From Ruegeria meonggei (GTDB taxonomy: Bacteria > Pseudomonadota > Alphaproteobacteria > Rhodobacterales > Rhodobacteraceae), in NCBI RefSeq assembly GCF_900172215.1, contig NZ_FWFP01000008.1, forward strand, positions 124,001 to 188,000: a stretch of DNA of 64,000 nt. The letters are read 5' to 3'. The notes beneath the pieces were generated by a model. It did no database searches. It had not been told where the DNA came from and saw only the letters and a program-made list of their open reading frames with translations. Positions 53,712 to 62,788 of the stretch are shown one piece after another (the stretch's first letter is position 1; each line of letters starts with the position of its first letter). A program made the translations under genes and the position numbers.

Positions 53712-54311
53712 TTAACTGGCACGCCGTATATGACGGGACAGAATCGCCGTGGCAGCCGAAGCATCCCGATTTTTCAGCGCCTGAACAATTGAGGCGTGAT
53801 CGGTATCCACACGCTGCACCCATTTCGGACGCCAGTGGGCGAACAGATGGCGCGCGCTTGCGATATGCAGATCATCGATCGTATGCAACAGGCGTGGCAG
53901 CCCGCAGGGTGTCAGGACAGCCCGGTGAAACACACGGTTCCGGGCCTCCCATTGCGGCATGGTTTCGGCCTGATCGCACGCGATCCGGGCGTCATCAGCG
54001 GCCTTCAGCGCGACCGGCGTCATGTTCTGCACCGAATGCTGCAGCGCCAGAGTTTCCAGCGCCACCCGCATTTCAGTGACTTCCCGCACCTCGGCCGGAT
54101 CCAACGCGGTCACGCGCATACCGCGCCGGGGCTCGCTTTTGGCCAGACCATGGGCTTGCAGCCGCAGCAAGGCCTCGCGCACGGGAACATGGCTTGCCTC
54201 AAACGCGCGCGCGATATGATCCTGCCGCAGCTTTTCACCGGCAGAAAGCTCTCCGGTGATGATCTGTTGGCTCAGGGTCTCATAGATTCTGTCGGCTATC
54301 GTCGCGGTCAT
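53712..54311 (-). CDS. bioR: GntR-family biotin repressor BioR
   Basis: Transcriptional repressor replacing the BirA repressor role in alphaproteobacteria. The 199 residues contain an N-terminal GntR winged helix (DRIYETLSQQIITGELSAGEKLRQDHIARAFEASHVPVREALLRL) and an FCD-type C-terminal domain (ARNRVFHRAVLTPCGLPRLLHTIDDLHI, which includes metal-like His residues). Position next to bioY-bioB and three BioR-type boxes, one three bases before its own start, support the BioR call against other GntR regulators. Autoregulation is inferred from that box. Confidence 0.9.
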   Translation of the reverse strand: MTATIADRIYETLSQQIITGELSAGEKLRQDHIARAFEASHVPVREALLRLQAHGLAKSEPRRGMRVTALDPAEVREVTEMRVALETLALQHSVQNMTPVALKAADDARIACDQAETMPQWEARNRVFHRAVLTPCGLPRLLHTIDDLHIASARHLFAHWRPKWVQRVDTDHASIVQALKNRDASAATAILSRHIRRAS

Positions 54312-54314
54312 AAA

Positions 54315-54324
54315 TTATAGATAA
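54315..54324. promoter_or_regulatory. BioR box 3, bioR promoter
   Basis: TTATAGATAA lying three bases upstream of the bioR start codon, so it overlaps the ribosome-binding region. It suggests negative autoregulation of bioR. Confidence 0.8.
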
Positions 54325-54354
54325 AATCCGCAACTCATTTCCACAAGCCGATAA

Positions 54355-55272
54355 TTACCCCTGTAGCGGGTCCGGAGAGATGTTTCCGCCACAGATCAGA
54401 ACTGCCACCTTTTCCCCCGGTTCGGGCTGATAGGCCCCCGATAACAACGCAGCCAACGCAGCTGCACCCGCAGGTTCGACAAGGATGCGATGCGCGCGCC
54501 ACAATTTATCCTGCGCCTGCGCAATGGCCGCGTCTGGCACAAGGACCGAGGTCATCCCCTGTGCCAGATCGAAACAGATCGACCCGATCCGCCGCGCGCC
54601 CAGAGCGTTGGCAGCAATACCGGACACGGCGACATCAACCGGCTCACCCGCCTGCAGGGCCGCGTTCAAGGCACAAGATGTCTCAGGCTCGACCGCCACA
54701 ACCTTGCGCGCACCCTGAAACCAGCCCAGAGCCCCGGCGATCAGGCCACCTCCGCCAACCGCCACCAGAACCGTATCGGCCTTCAAGCTCTGCGCTTCCC
54801 ATTCTGCGAAACAGGTGCCCTGCCCGGCTACCGTTGCGGGCGCGTCATAGGCATGGATCTGCATCGCTCCGGTGGCGTTCTCATACACCTGCGCCTGCGT
54901 CAACGCATTGGCGTATTCGCCCGCGACCACGCTCAGATCCGCGCCGGTTTGTTCGATCAAAGCGATCTTGGACGGCCCCGCCAGTTCCGGAACAAAGATT
55001 TTGGCCGGATGGCCCAGCGTTTGCGCCGCATAGGCCGCTGCGGCGCCGTGATTGCCGCCGGATGCGGCCACAACCCCCGCTTCGGGCACATCCAGGCTGA
55101 GCAACGTGTTGAACGCCCCACGCGCCTTGAAACTGCCTGTGTGCTGCATATGCTCCAGTTTCATTTCAACCGGATAATCCAGCCGCAGCGCCCGGCTTTC
55201 CATCACAGGCGTCACCTGTGCATATCCGTCAATCCGTTCAGCAGCTGCTGAAATTTCGTGCTTCCAATTCAT
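54355..55272 (-). CDS. Threonine/serine dehydratase-family PLP enzyme
   Basis: PLP-dependent enzyme, 305 residues, without the C-terminal ACT domain of biosynthetic threonine deaminase. Visible: the PLP lysine in HTGSFKARGAFN, the glycine-rich ASGGNHGAAAAYAA, and the phosphate loop AVGGGGLIAGALGW. The start at 55272 gives MNWKHEISAAAERIDGY. Possible reactions are threonine or serine dehydration, or racemisation; I cannot distinguish them. It is the neighbour of bioR in the opposite transcript direction from the LOG-family gene, with about 80 bases between the starts. Confidence 0.88.
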   Translation of the reverse strand: MNWKHEISAAAERIDGYAQVTPVMESRALRLDYPVEMKLEHMQHTGSFKARGAFNTLLSLDVPEAGVVAASGGNHGAAAAYAAQTLGHPAKIFVPELAGPSKIALIEQTGADLSVVAGEYANALTQAQVYENATGAMQIHAYDAPATVAGQGTCFAEWEAQSLKADTVLVAVGGGGLIAGALGWFQGARKVVAVEPETSCALNAALQAGEPVDVAVSGIAANALGARRIGSICFDLAQGMTSVLVPDAAIAQAQDKLWRAHRILVEPAGAAALAALLSGAYQPEPGEKVAVLICGGNISPDPLQG

Positions 55273-55351
55273 TCTTGTCTTTCCGTGACTGGCGCTCTGA
55301 CCGTGAACCCTATAGCTGTTTTGAGAACACGCAAGCAGGGATAGATCACCG

Positions 55352-56194
55352 ATGAGAGAAGACCGCCTCAGCCCGTTTCGCGACGCGCAGACAGACCGCT
55401 CGACCGCGAGCGAAGTACCGGACACGCCGCAGACGCGCTCACCCGCGTATCGCCTGGCCTTTGCCGATGATGACTTCCTGTGTCGCGATGAATTGCGCCC
55501 GGTGCGCCTGCAACTGGAACTGCTGAAACCCGAGATGATCATGACCGAGCGTGAGATCACCTCAACCATTGTCATGTTCGGCGGGGCGCGCATCCCCGAG
55601 CCATCGCAAAAACACACGGCACGGACACAAACCCTGTCCAACCTGTCGGTATACTACGACGAGGCGCGCGAATTTGCCCGGCTGATGACCGAGAAATCGA
55701 ACGAAACCGGTTGCCGCGAAAACGTGATCGTCACCGGTGGTGGTCCCGGCGTGATGGAAGCCGGAAACCGCGGTGCGCAGGATGCAGGCGGCTGTTCCAT
55801 CGGGCTGAACATCGTGCTGCCACATGAACAGGCACCGAACCTCTATGTGACGCCCGACCTCAGCTTTAACTTTCACTATTTCGCCATTCGCAAGATGCAC
55901 TTTCTGATGCGCGCCCGCGCCATCACTATTTTCCCCGGCGGATTTGGCACCATGGATGAGCTGTTCGAATCCCTAACGCTGATTCAGACCGGTCGGATGG
56001 AGCGTGTGCCCTTCCTGCTGTTTGGTCGCGAATTCTGGGAAAAGGTGATCAACTGGGAGGCGCTGGCAGATGCGGGCACCATCTCGGACGAAGATCTGGA
56101 CTTGTTCCGCTTTGTCGATACGGCCCAGCAAGCAGTTGATATCATCGAGAATTGGGAACCCGCGCCCGCCCGCGACGAAATCCCGGGGCGTTAA
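55352..56194 (+). CDS. LOG-family (cytokinin-activating type) Rossmann-fold protein
   Basis: A 280-residue member of the LOG/TIGR00730 group, which hydrolyses nucleoside 5'-monophosphates to a base and ribose 5-phosphate. The typical PGGxGTxxE motif is present as IFPGGFGTMDELFE, with VTGGGPGVMEAGNRGAQDAG for the phosphate. The first about 70 residues are an extra N-terminal region (ACDE-rich DRSTASEVPDTPQT...) not seen in the short LOG proteins. Residues with Arg and Glu of the active site are all present. It precedes a cystathionine-lyase-type gene by three bases, so the pair forms an operon. Confidence 0.88.
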   Translation: MREDRLSPFRDAQTDRSTASEVPDTPQTRSPAYRLAFADDDFLCRDELRPVRLQLELLKPEMIMTEREITSTIVMFGGARIPEPSQKHTARTQTLSNLSVYYDEAREFARLMTEKSNETGCRENVIVTGGGPGVMEAGNRGAQDAGGCSIGLNIVLPHEQAPNLYVTPDLSFNFHYFAIRKMHFLMRARAITIFPGGFGTMDELFESLTLIQTGRMERVPFLLFGREFWEKVINWEALADAGTISDEDLDLFRFVDTAQQAVDIIENWEPAPARDEIPGR

Positions 56195-56197
56195 GGC

Positions 56198-57298
56198 ATG
56201 AAGCCTCCCAAGACCGGCGAAATGTTGCATCTGCGCGGCAATGCACTGGACAAAGGGGAACCAGTGGCGTTGCCGCTGACCCAAAGCAGCATGTTCCACC
56301 TGCCCGGCGCGCCGGAGGGTCAGGATTTCTATGGCCGAGTGAACAACCCGACATGGGAACATCTGGAACAGGTTCTGGCCCATCTGGAAGGTGCACCCTG
56401 TCTGAGCTTTCCGTCAGGCATGGCGGCGATCTCGGCCGCCTTGTTCGCGACGGTCAAATCCGGGTCACGCATCCTGATCCCATCCGACGGCTATTACGTG
56501 ACGCGGGTACTGGCCGAGCGGTTTTTGACCAATCTGGGCGTCTCGGTCACCGAACGCCCGACCACTGCGTTCACCGCTGGCGGGTTCGATGGGTTCGATG
56601 TGATCTTTGTCGAAAGCCCCTCGAACCCCGGTTTGGACATGATGGACCTGCCCGCCATTGCCGCCGCTGTTCGTGCCGCAGGTGGGATCACGATCGCAGA
56701 TAACACTACAATGACACCGCTGGGCCAACGCCCATTGGATAGGGGCATCGACATTGTCGTAGCCTCGGACACCAAGGCCATGGGTGGGCATTCCGATCTG
56801 TTGATGGGCCATGTCGCCAGCCACTGCGCGCAGATCATGGAACGGATCGCGGAATGGCGGCGGGTCTCGGGCGCAATTCCCGGCCCGCATGAGGCCTGGT
56901 TGCTGCACCGCGGGCTGGAAACGCTGGACGTCCGGTTCGACCGCATGTGCAGCTCGGCGCAGGTTCTGGCCGAACAGCTGGCGGGGCATCAGATGGTCAA
57001 ACACATCCGTTATCCGGGCCTTCCGGATGACCCGTCACACACCCTGGCCAGGGCTCAGACCACACGGTTCGGCTTCCTGCTGTCGATCACGCTGGAGAGT
57101 GAGGCCAAGGCCGAAGCGTTCATCAACACCTGCCCTCTGCTCCGGCCTGCGACATCCTTTGGCGGCGTCCACAGTTCGGCCGAACGCCGCGCCCGGTGGG
57201 GCGACGATGTTGATCCCGGATTTATCCGCCTGTCGGTCGGGTGCGAACCCGTGGAAGAACTGTGGCACTCAATCGAGGCCAGCCTGAACCGGCTGTGA
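56198..57298 (+). CDS. Cystathionine gamma/beta-lyase-family PLP enzyme
   Basis: Cys/Met metabolism PLP-dependent enzyme of the trans-sulfuration family, 366 residues, slightly shorter than typical (380-400). Visible: PTWEHLEQVLAHLEGAPCLSFPSGMAAISAALFATVKSG, the segment FVESPSNPGLDMMDLPAI, and the PLP lysine in SDTKAMGGHSDLLMG. In the family the motif is usually SxTKxxxGHSD, which fits. The reaction could be cystathionine beta- or gamma-lyase, or a methionine gamma-lyase-like one. It is downstream of the LOG-family gene with a three-base gap, and convergent with the small membrane protein gene. Confidence 0.85.
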   Translation: MKPPKTGEMLHLRGNALDKGEPVALPLTQSSMFHLPGAPEGQDFYGRVNNPTWEHLEQVLAHLEGAPCLSFPSGMAAISAALFATVKSGSRILIPSDGYYVTRVLAERFLTNLGVSVTERPTTAFTAGGFDGFDVIFVESPSNPGLDMMDLPAIAAAVRAAGGITIADNTTMTPLGQRPLDRGIDIVVASDTKAMGGHSDLLMGHVASHCAQIMERIAEWRRVSGAIPGPHEAWLLHRGLETLDVRFDRMCSSAQVLAEQLAGHQMVKHIRYPGLPDDPSHTLARAQTTRFGFLLSITLESEAKAEAFINTCPLLRPATSFGGVHSSAERRARWGDDVDPGFIRLSVGCEPVEELWHSIEASLNRL

Positions 57299-57682
57299 TT
57301 ACTTCTTGGGTTCGCGCAACTCGGTGAACACATAGATTGGCAACACCACGCTGGCGATCAGCGCACCCAGCCAGACCAGCAGCGTCGCAGCCAGCAGGTT
57401 AGAGATGCCCCCAACCGTCAGACCGGCGGTGACCAGATCGGTCACCAACAGGCCCACAAAAGTCACGATCAGGGCGATCCCACCCTTGAGTGCCGGCGCC
57501 TTCTGTTCTCCTAGCTTCAGGATCAGGGGCTCGGCCACCACCTGCACCAGCGTAAAGACGATCACCACAACGATGAACGAGATCGGCCGGATCGCAAATC
57601 CTGACAGCAGCACTGCCGCAAGCAACAAACCGATGGCATTACCAGCCAACAGGGCCAGAACGGATTTGATTCTGCGCGTCAT
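57299..57682 (-). CDS. Small membrane protein (phage-holin-like superfamily 4 or related)
   Basis: A 127-residue protein with about four hydrophobic segments (LALLAGNAIGLLLAAVLLSG, FIVVVIVFTLVQVVAEPLIL, GGIALIVTFVGLLVTDLVT, LAATLLVWLGALIASVVLPIYVF). The arrangement resembles the PF04020-type membrane proteins annotated as phage holin family, although no phage genes are near; I therefore keep it as a membrane protein of uncertain function. The ATG at 57682 is preferred to one 12 codons earlier. It starts at the base after the convergent lyase gene's stop. Confidence 0.65.
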   Translation of the reverse strand: MTRRIKSVLALLAGNAIGLLLAAVLLSGFAIRPISFIVVVIVFTLVQVVAEPLILKLGEQKAPALKGGIALIVTFVGLLVTDLVTAGLTVGGISNLLAATLLVWLGALIASVVLPIYVFTELREPKK

Positions 57683-57843
57683 GGGGTTCTCCGACAGCAA
57701 ATACTTAGAAACATGCATATGTTAGCAGACCCGCGGGATTTTGCGAGCGGTTCCAAAAGCCTCTTTCATTTGGGGTGTTGAAATCGCATGATAAAACGCA
57801 TTCATCAAGATCAGACCTGCACCCGAGATTGACGAGAGGTGAG

Positions 57844-58761
57844 ATGAGCGACGATCCCTATTCCGCCCTAGGCGTCACCAAAGACGCCAACGCTGCCGAG
57901 ATCAAAAAGGCCTATCGGCGCATCGCCAAGGAATGCCACCCGGACTTGAAACCCGGTGATGCCGAGGCCGAAGAGAAATTCAAGGCCGCCGCGGCCGCCT
58001 ATGATCTGTTGAAAGATCCCGACACTCGCGCCCGCTTTGACAAGGGCGAGATCGACGCTTCGGGTCAGGAACGCCCACAGCAGCAGTATTATCGCGACTA
58101 TGCCGAGGCCGCCGGAAACCCCTATCGCGGGCAGGCCGCGGACCCAGACGATATGTCCGACATCTTCGCCGAATTCATGCGCGGGCGCGGCGGGTACGGA
58201 CAGCGCACACAAGAGTTTCACGCCCCAGGGCACAATCGCAGCTATAGCCTGCAGATCAGCTTTCTGGATGCGGTGTTTGGGGCCAGCCAGAAACTGACCC
58301 TGCCTGATGGCAACCGGATCGAGGTCAAAATCCCTGCAGGTATCACCGACGGCCAGACCATTCGCCTGCGCGGCAAGGGGGATCCGGGATTTGGTAAAGG
58401 ACCGTCGGGAGACGCTCTGGTTACGGTGTCCGTCGCGCCGCACCCGGTCTTTGATCGCCTGGGCGATGACATCCGCATCACCCTGCCCATTACGATTGAT
58501 GAGGCGATCCTGGGCGGTAAAATCCCCGCGCCCACCATAGACGGCGGCGTCAATGTCAGCGTCCCGGCCGGCACCAGCAGCGGCAAGACCCTGCGCCTGC
58601 GTGGCAAGGGCGTCAAGAAACGCGGATCAACCGAGCGGGGGGATCAACTAATCGAACTGACCGTTTCGATGCCGGACCAGATCGACGATGAGCTGAAGGG
58701 TTTCATGGAGACATGGCGCGAAACCCACCGCTATGACCCGCGCAAAGGAATGCTGTCATGA
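57844..58761 (+). CDS. cbpA: CbpA-type J-domain co-chaperone
   Basis: DnaJ-like co-chaperone that stimulates the ATPase of DnaK and binds DNA in some bacteria. The 305 residues have an N-terminal J domain (DDPYSALGVTKDANAAEIKKAYRRIAKECHPDLKPGD) with the HPD signature, a G/F-like linker, no zinc-finger domain, and the two DnaJ C-terminal beta domains (HNRSYSLQISFLDAVFGASQKLTLPDGNRIEVKIPAGITDGQTIRLRGKGDPGFG). The lack of zinc finger separates it from DnaJ. cbpM overlaps its stop by four bases (ATGA). The ATG at 57844 is preceded by a GAGGTG purine stretch. Confidence 0.92.
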   Translation: MSDDPYSALGVTKDANAAEIKKAYRRIAKECHPDLKPGDAEAEEKFKAAAAAYDLLKDPDTRARFDKGEIDASGQERPQQQYYRDYAEAAGNPYRGQAADPDDMSDIFAEFMRGRGGYGQRTQEFHAPGHNRSYSLQISFLDAVFGASQKLTLPDGNRIEVKIPAGITDGQTIRLRGKGDPGFGKGPSGDALVTVSVAPHPVFDRLGDDIRITLPITIDEAILGGKIPAPTIDGGVNVSVPAGTSSGKTLRLRGKGVKKRGSTERGDQLIELTVSMPDQIDDELKGFMETWRETHRYDPRKGMLS

Positions 58762-59102
58762 GCCGCACTTTGACCGAAGACGAACTGATCACCACTGTCG
58801 CCCGCCTGACATCCTCGCGTCTGACCGAGTATCTTGCCGCCGAGATTGTGATCCCTGAACAGACCGAGCAGGGGCTGGTCTATCACAGCCTGGACGTGGC
58901 GCGGCTGGAACTTGCCTGCGAGCTGCACGAGCAATACGAGATGGAGCCCGATGCCCTGTCGATGATGATCTCACTGATCGACCAAATGCACGGCCTGCGC
59001 GCGGAACTGCGCGAAGTGCTGAACGCGGTGCAGGCGCAGCCCGAACCGGTGCGGCAGACCCTGATCGAAGTCATCGGAACTGCCCGGTTCAGACAAAGGT
59101 GA
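58758..59102 (+). CDS. Chaperone-modulator CbpM-like protein
   Basis: Small regulator that binds the J domain of CbpA and blocks its activity in E. coli. The 114-residue product has the MerR-like core (VIPEQTEQGLVYHSLDVARLELACELHEQYEMEPDALSMMISLIDQM), with helical character and the family's hydrophobic-aliphatic pattern, and a C-terminal helix. It follows cbpA with an ATGA overlap, as in the cbpAM operon, which is the main support. The sequence match itself is modest. Confidence 0.8.
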   Translation: MSRTLTEDELITTVARLTSSRLTEYLAAEIVIPEQTEQGLVYHSLDVARLELACELHEQYEMEPDALSMMISLIDQMHGLRAELREVLNAVQAQPEPVRQTLIEVIGTARFRQR

Positions 59103-59103
59103 C

Positions 59104-59730
59104 TTAGTTCTTCACCACGTACTCTTCCGGCACGAAGAACGTATAGTCCCGGTCGGCCACCGCCTCGTGGCAGTCATGGCAATAGGCCACGGCCCGCGCG
59201 CGTGCGCCCATCGTGTCACCGAATAGAGACCCGTCCGGCATCACCATGATGTACCGCCAGTCTGCGGTGTCTGGATTGGCACCATCGGCCAGTTTCTCCA
59301 TCACGAACAAAGCACCCGGGTGGATGTTACCCTCATCCGTGACCGTCACGCTGTCTTTGGCCAGAACCGACCCCATGGGCAGCTTTTCGCCCGGTTGCAG
59401 GGTGCCGTAATTATGCGCCATGCGATTGGCATAACTGTTTACAAAGCGCTGACCATGCGTGGCCGAAATATAGGGCGCGTCATTGAACAATGGCCAGTTC
59501 TGATAATTCAGAAGAATATCCATTTGTGCAGCGGCATAGCCTCGCCCCATGCGCCGTTGCAGCGACTCATAGACACGCAATGCCTCTTCCTTGGACAGAT
59601 CCGCCGGATTCTCGATCGCAAGATGCGCATCGTCTGAGTTTGATTGTGCAATAGCACCGGTAGCGGCAAATACCGACATGACCAATGCTGTAACTGAGAT
59701 TGAATTCAATCGATTAAATAGAAATAACAT
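59104..59730 (-). CDS. Cytochrome P460-family c-type haem protein
   Basis: Exported monohaem protein of 208 residues. The signal peptide is LFNRLNSISVTALVMSVFAATGAIA, cleaved before QSNSDD. The C-terminal domain carries a CxxCH haem-binding motif (CHDCH) after GARARAVAYCHDCHEAV, and the preceding sequence (NPDTADWRYIMVMPDGSLFGDTMGARARAV) matches cytochrome P460/c'-beta proteins, which bind nitrogen compounds such as hydroxylamine or NO. The start at 59730 is preferred because the open frame runs further upstream into non-family residues. It converges on cbpM; a 231-base gap with no other gene lies before rlmN. Confidence 0.85.
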   Translation of the reverse strand: MLFLFNRLNSISVTALVMSVFAATGAIAQSNSDDAHLAIENPADLSKEEALRVYESLQRRMGRGYAAAQMDILLNYQNWPLFNDAPYISATHGQRFVNSYANRMAHNYGTLQPGEKLPMGSVLAKDSVTVTDEGNIHPGALFVMEKLADGANPDTADWRYIMVMPDGSLFGDTMGARARAVAYCHDCHEAVADRDYTFFVPEEYVVKN

Positions 59731-59961
59731 TTGGATGGCCCACCTGATTTTTAGGTTCGCCCGCACGCCGCTGGTTACGATAAAAATGATAGCGGCCTTG
59801 AACAAACACGCCACACCCGGATCGCGACTCTCACCGCTTTGTGCGTAAGAGTGAAATGCACCTGCCCGGTTTTGGCCGTGCAAACATATCAAATTCTGCA
59901 TGCAATAAACAGCGGCCCAAAGATTAAATTATCGCAGGCCGCCATGCAGGACTGGGAAGGT

Positions 59962-61149
59962 TCAGCTTTGCAGCCCGGCCTCGGCCTCGATCTGCTTGCG
60001 CGATTTGCGCGCGCGTTCGGTGGCGGATTTCAACTGACCGCAGGCGGCCATGATGTCCTCGCCCCGGGTTTTCCGGATCGGTGAGGCGTAACCTGCTTGA
60101 TAGATGATGTTCGCAAATGCCCGGATGCGGTTGTTCGAGCTGCGCTTATACGGCGCGCCGGGCCATTCGTTGAACGGGATCAGGTTGATCTTGGCCGGAA
60201 TATTGTGGCGCTTGATGTGGTCGATCAGACGGTGCGCATCTGCGTCGCTGTCATTGACCCCGTCCAGCATCACGTATTCAAACGTGATCCGTTCGGAGTT
60301 CGAAACTTTGGGATAGCTGGCCAGCGCCTGCAAAAGCTCTTCGATGTTCCAGCGCTTGTTGATCGGCACCAGCGTATCACGGGTGTCATCCGTAGTTGCG
60401 TGGAACGAGATCGCCAGCAGGCAGCCAATCTCTTCGGCTGTACGTGCAATTTCAGGCACCACACCCGAGGTCGACAGGGTGATGCGGCGGCGCGACAGGG
60501 AAATCCCCTCGGGGTCCATGGCGATTTTCATCGCGTCGCGAACGTTGTCGAAATTGTACAGTGGCTCGCCCATGCCCATCAGAACGATGTTCGACAGCAG
60601 GCGGGTTTCGTCCTTGGGCGCACCTGGCACCGGCCATTCATCCAGATCATCACGCGCCATCATCACCTGGCCGACAATTTCCGCCGCCGTCAGGTTACGC
60701 ACAAGTTTTTGCGTACCGGTATGGCAGAACGAACAGGTCAGCGTGCACCCGACCTGAGACGAGATACACAGCGTGCCGCGATCGTCTTCGGGGATGTAGA
60801 CAACCTCTACCTCATGCCCGCCCGCGATGCGGACAAGATATTTGCGGGTGCCGTCCTCGGACACCTGACGGGTCACAACCTCGGGAATCTCGATGACGAA
60901 ATTCTCGGCCAGCTGCGCGCGATAGGCTTTGGCCAGATTGGTCATCTCGGCAAAATCGCGCACACCCCATTGATAAATCCACTGCCAGATCTGGCCAGTG
61001 CGCATCTTGGCCTGTTTCTCGGGCGTGCCGTGTTCGATCAGAACCTCGCGCAAGCGGTCGCGGGTCAGGCCGACAAGGTTCACGTTCCCCTCTGGCAATT
61101 TGCGGGGGATGGTCAGGACGTCTTGAGTGATCGGCGCTTTGGGCGACAT
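59962..61149 (-). CDS. rlmN: 23S rRNA (adenine-2503 C2) and tRNA methyltransferase RlmN
   Basis: Radical SAM enzyme that methylates C2 of A2503 in 23S rRNA and of A37 in some tRNAs. The 395-residue product has the CxxxCxxC motif in [14 protein letters not shown] and the methyl-carrier cysteine region near the C terminus ([20 protein letters not shown], where the loop C is AACGQ). Other conserved blocks: [19 protein letters not shown] and [12 protein letters not shown]. The ATG at 61149 gives [10 protein letters not shown]; the frame is open 57 bases upstream but without support. Confidence 0.95.
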   Translation of the reverse strand: MSPKAPITQDVLTIPRKLPEGNVNLVGLTRDRLREVLIEHGTPEKQAKMRTGQIWQWIYQWGVRDFAEMTNLAKAYRAQLAENFVIEIPEVVTRQVSEDGTRKYLVRIAGGHEVEVVYIPEDDRGTLCISSQVGCTLTCSFCHTGTQKLVRNLTAAEIVGQVMMARDDLDEWPVPGAPKDETRLLSNIVLMGMGEPLYNFDNVRDAMKIAMDPEGISLSRRRITLSTSGVVPEIARTAEEIGCLLAISFHATTDDTRDTLVPINKRWNIEELLQALASYPKVSNSERITFEYVMLDGVNDSDADAHRLIDHIKRHNIPAKINLIPFNEWPGAPYKRSSNNRIRAFANIIYQAGYASPIRKTRGEDIMAACGQLKSATERARKSRKQIEAEAGLQS

Positions 61150-61228
61150 GGGAATATCTCGAAGGATTCTGGCTTGGGATGCGCCTCTATATAGGAAGCT
61201 GCGCAAAGATCAAAAGGAATCGTACAGA

Positions 61229-61606
61229 TCATTCTGCATAGTTCAGCAACGCATCCACCCGCGCCCGGCCCAGATCGACCCGGCAGGAGGTGATGGCAAT
61301 ACCCGTGCCCGAGCCGCCCCCGTATGAGGCACCAATCGCCTCGCACTGCGCATCCCGGTAAGTGATCCAAGCGGTTTGCGCAGCCTCCAACGCGGGTTGA
61401 GCGACGGTCCGGCCGGTCACGTCATCCAGTTCTTTGGCCGACTGCATAGCAAAGCCATAGCTTGCCTCAACAGCGCGGTTCACCTGGTCCTCCACTGCCT
61501 GAACACAGGTGCCGATTTCGACCTGCGAGTTAGCCTCAGAGCATTCCAGACTTGGGTCAGCCAGGGCCGCCGAAGAAAAAAGCAGGAAGGGCAGAATGTA
61601 GCGCAT
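61229..61606 (-). CDS. LprI/DUF1311-family secreted protein
   Basis: A 125-residue exported protein with signal peptide MRYILPFLLFSSAALA, cleaved before DPSLECS. The mature part has the DUF1311 pattern of conserved cysteines (LECSEANSQVEIGTCVQAVEDQVNRAVE and the C-terminal CEAIGASYGGGSGTGI...SCRVD). Members include the LprI lysozyme inhibitor of mycobacteria. The ATG at 61606 is chosen to give a proper signal peptide. It stands alone between rlmN and the small lipoprotein gene. Confidence 0.82.
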   Translation of the reverse strand: MRYILPFLLFSSAALADPSLECSEANSQVEIGTCVQAVEDQVNRAVEASYGFAMQSAKELDDVTGRTVAQPALEAAQTAWITYRDAQCEAIGASYGGGSGTGIAITSCRVDLGRARVDALLNYAE

Positions 61607-61745
61607 GGTGTGTTCCCGGACTGGTTTTGCATTTGGCCCCTCTATACCACGCCGGCACCCATGACCCCAATTGAAGTTCAGCCGCAGCGGCAAACCCGAT
61701 GCGGCCGAAAACATGTGCTAGTTCCGGGAATACTGGATCCTGTCG

Positions 61746-61913
61746 TCAGACGCCCGCAGGAAGAATGTCACAATCCGCGGCGTCCAGAGTCTTCACCGGG
61801 TCTTCCGGCCCGCATTGCTCACCGGTGACGGGATAGGTTTCACTGGTCTTGTCACACGCGCTCAACAATAAGGCAGCAGCCATCATCAGCACAGCAAAAG
61901 GTTTGTTCAACAT
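61746..61913 (-). CDS. Small lipoprotein, function unknown
   Basis: A 55-residue product with a lipobox LLLSAC, the acylated cysteine near residue 19, after MLNKPFAVLMMAAALLLSAC. Only about 35 residues follow (DKTSETYPVTGEQCGPEDPVKTLDAADCDILPAGV), with two further cysteines (EQCGP and ADCDI) that could form a disulfide. The start at 61913 has GGAAGGA upstream. No family recognised; such small secreted lipoproteins are common in this lineage. It may not be recognised by routine gene callers because it is short. Confidence 0.65.
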   Translation of the reverse strand: MLNKPFAVLMMAAALLLSACDKTSETYPVTGEQCGPEDPVKTLDAADCDILPAGV

Positions 61914-62030
61914 CTGCAATTTCCTTCCTAAATCCTGAACCAATTAGTGCAAACCCGCAGGCCGTTTACATTGATAAGGATCAAGTTCGGGAAGGGACGC
62001 TGGGTAAAGACGGCGCTTACTTCACCCAAA

Positions 62031-62054
62031 AGAAAACCCCGCCAAAAGACGGGG
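62031..62054 (-). terminator. Intrinsic terminator of the IalB-family gene
   Basis: CCCCG (62037-62041) pairs with CGGGG (62050-62054) around an eight-base loop; read on the minus strand TTTTCTTTT follows at once. It begins about 24 bases after the IalB-family stop. Confidence 0.75.
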
Positions 62055-62077
62055 CTTTGTGTCGATAACAGGTTCGT

Positions 62078-62611
62078 CTAGTTGGTGCAGCGCTTTTCCG
62101 CGTCTTCGATCGCCGCGGTGAATCCCAACAGCGAGAACGTATCCTTGGTCTGCGTGCCGCGCTCGGATCTGGCAGTCAGAACCGCCTCGGTTCCGCGCTT
62201 CATGGCCGCGACGACCTTCAGGTCTTCGCCCTCGGTTGCGGGCCACGCCCATTCGCCTTCGGTGATCAGCTCGAATTCGGTTCCGTCGATCTCAAGGTTG
62301 ACCGTCGATCCGGGGGCAAACGGATAACCACCGGTAAAGGTCACCTGACCTTTGACCTCGGCGTTGGGGCGGTAGAACACGAATAACAGGATATCGCTGC
62401 GGCGCACCGACACCACACGCCCGCCGCGGGTGTTGACGGTTTCCTTGGGGGCAGACACGCTCCAGCATTCGGTGGGATCATCTTCTACGAAAACGCTCCA
62501 ATCAGTTTTGGCTGCCACCCGATTGGTGCTTGTCGCCTGCTGAGCGATTGCGGTGGTGGACATCCCTGCCACGCACAGGCCCGCGATCACGCGGACGAGT
62601 TTTGATCCCAT
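62078..62611 (-). CDS. Invasion-associated locus B (IalB)-family exported protein
   Basis: A 177-residue exported protein of the IalB family, whose Bartonella member is associated with erythrocyte invasion but which occurs throughout non-pathogenic alphaproteobacteria. Signal peptide MGSKLVRVIAGLCVAGMSTTAIA is followed by QQATSTNRVAAKTDWSVFVEDDPTECWSVSAP, where WSV-x5-10-CWS is typical. The rest is beta-rich with the GGYPFAPGSTVNLEIDGTEFEL block and a single late cysteine (KRCTN). A strong ribosome site (AGGAGG) precedes the ATG. It is probably a periplasmic, structural or binding protein; invasion is not implied. Confidence 0.88.
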   Translation of the reverse strand: MGSKLVRVIAGLCVAGMSTTAIAQQATSTNRVAAKTDWSVFVEDDPTECWSVSAPKETVNTRGGRVVSVRRSDILLFVFYRPNAEVKGQVTFTGGYPFAPGSTVNLEIDGTEFELITEGEWAWPATEGEDLKVVAAMKRGTEAVLTARSERGTQTKDTFSLLGFTAAIEDAEKRCTN

Positions 62612-62788
62612 TTGTCCAGCCTCCTAGCTCGACCTATACCTCATACCCACCGGAAATGCCTGCGAACCCTGCCAGTTCGTCTGTAAGTTGCGTCTTCCGA
62701 TGATTGCCGACATACACACACTAACGCAGGTTTCGCCACAGGCGAAAGAGCGATTGGCAGAATTTTGCGCATAAAGAGGATGGTCCCG

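Noticed and set aside
57299..57682. Prophage remnant because of a holin-like membrane protein
   Set aside because: No other phage gene is present, and the neighbours are metabolic.
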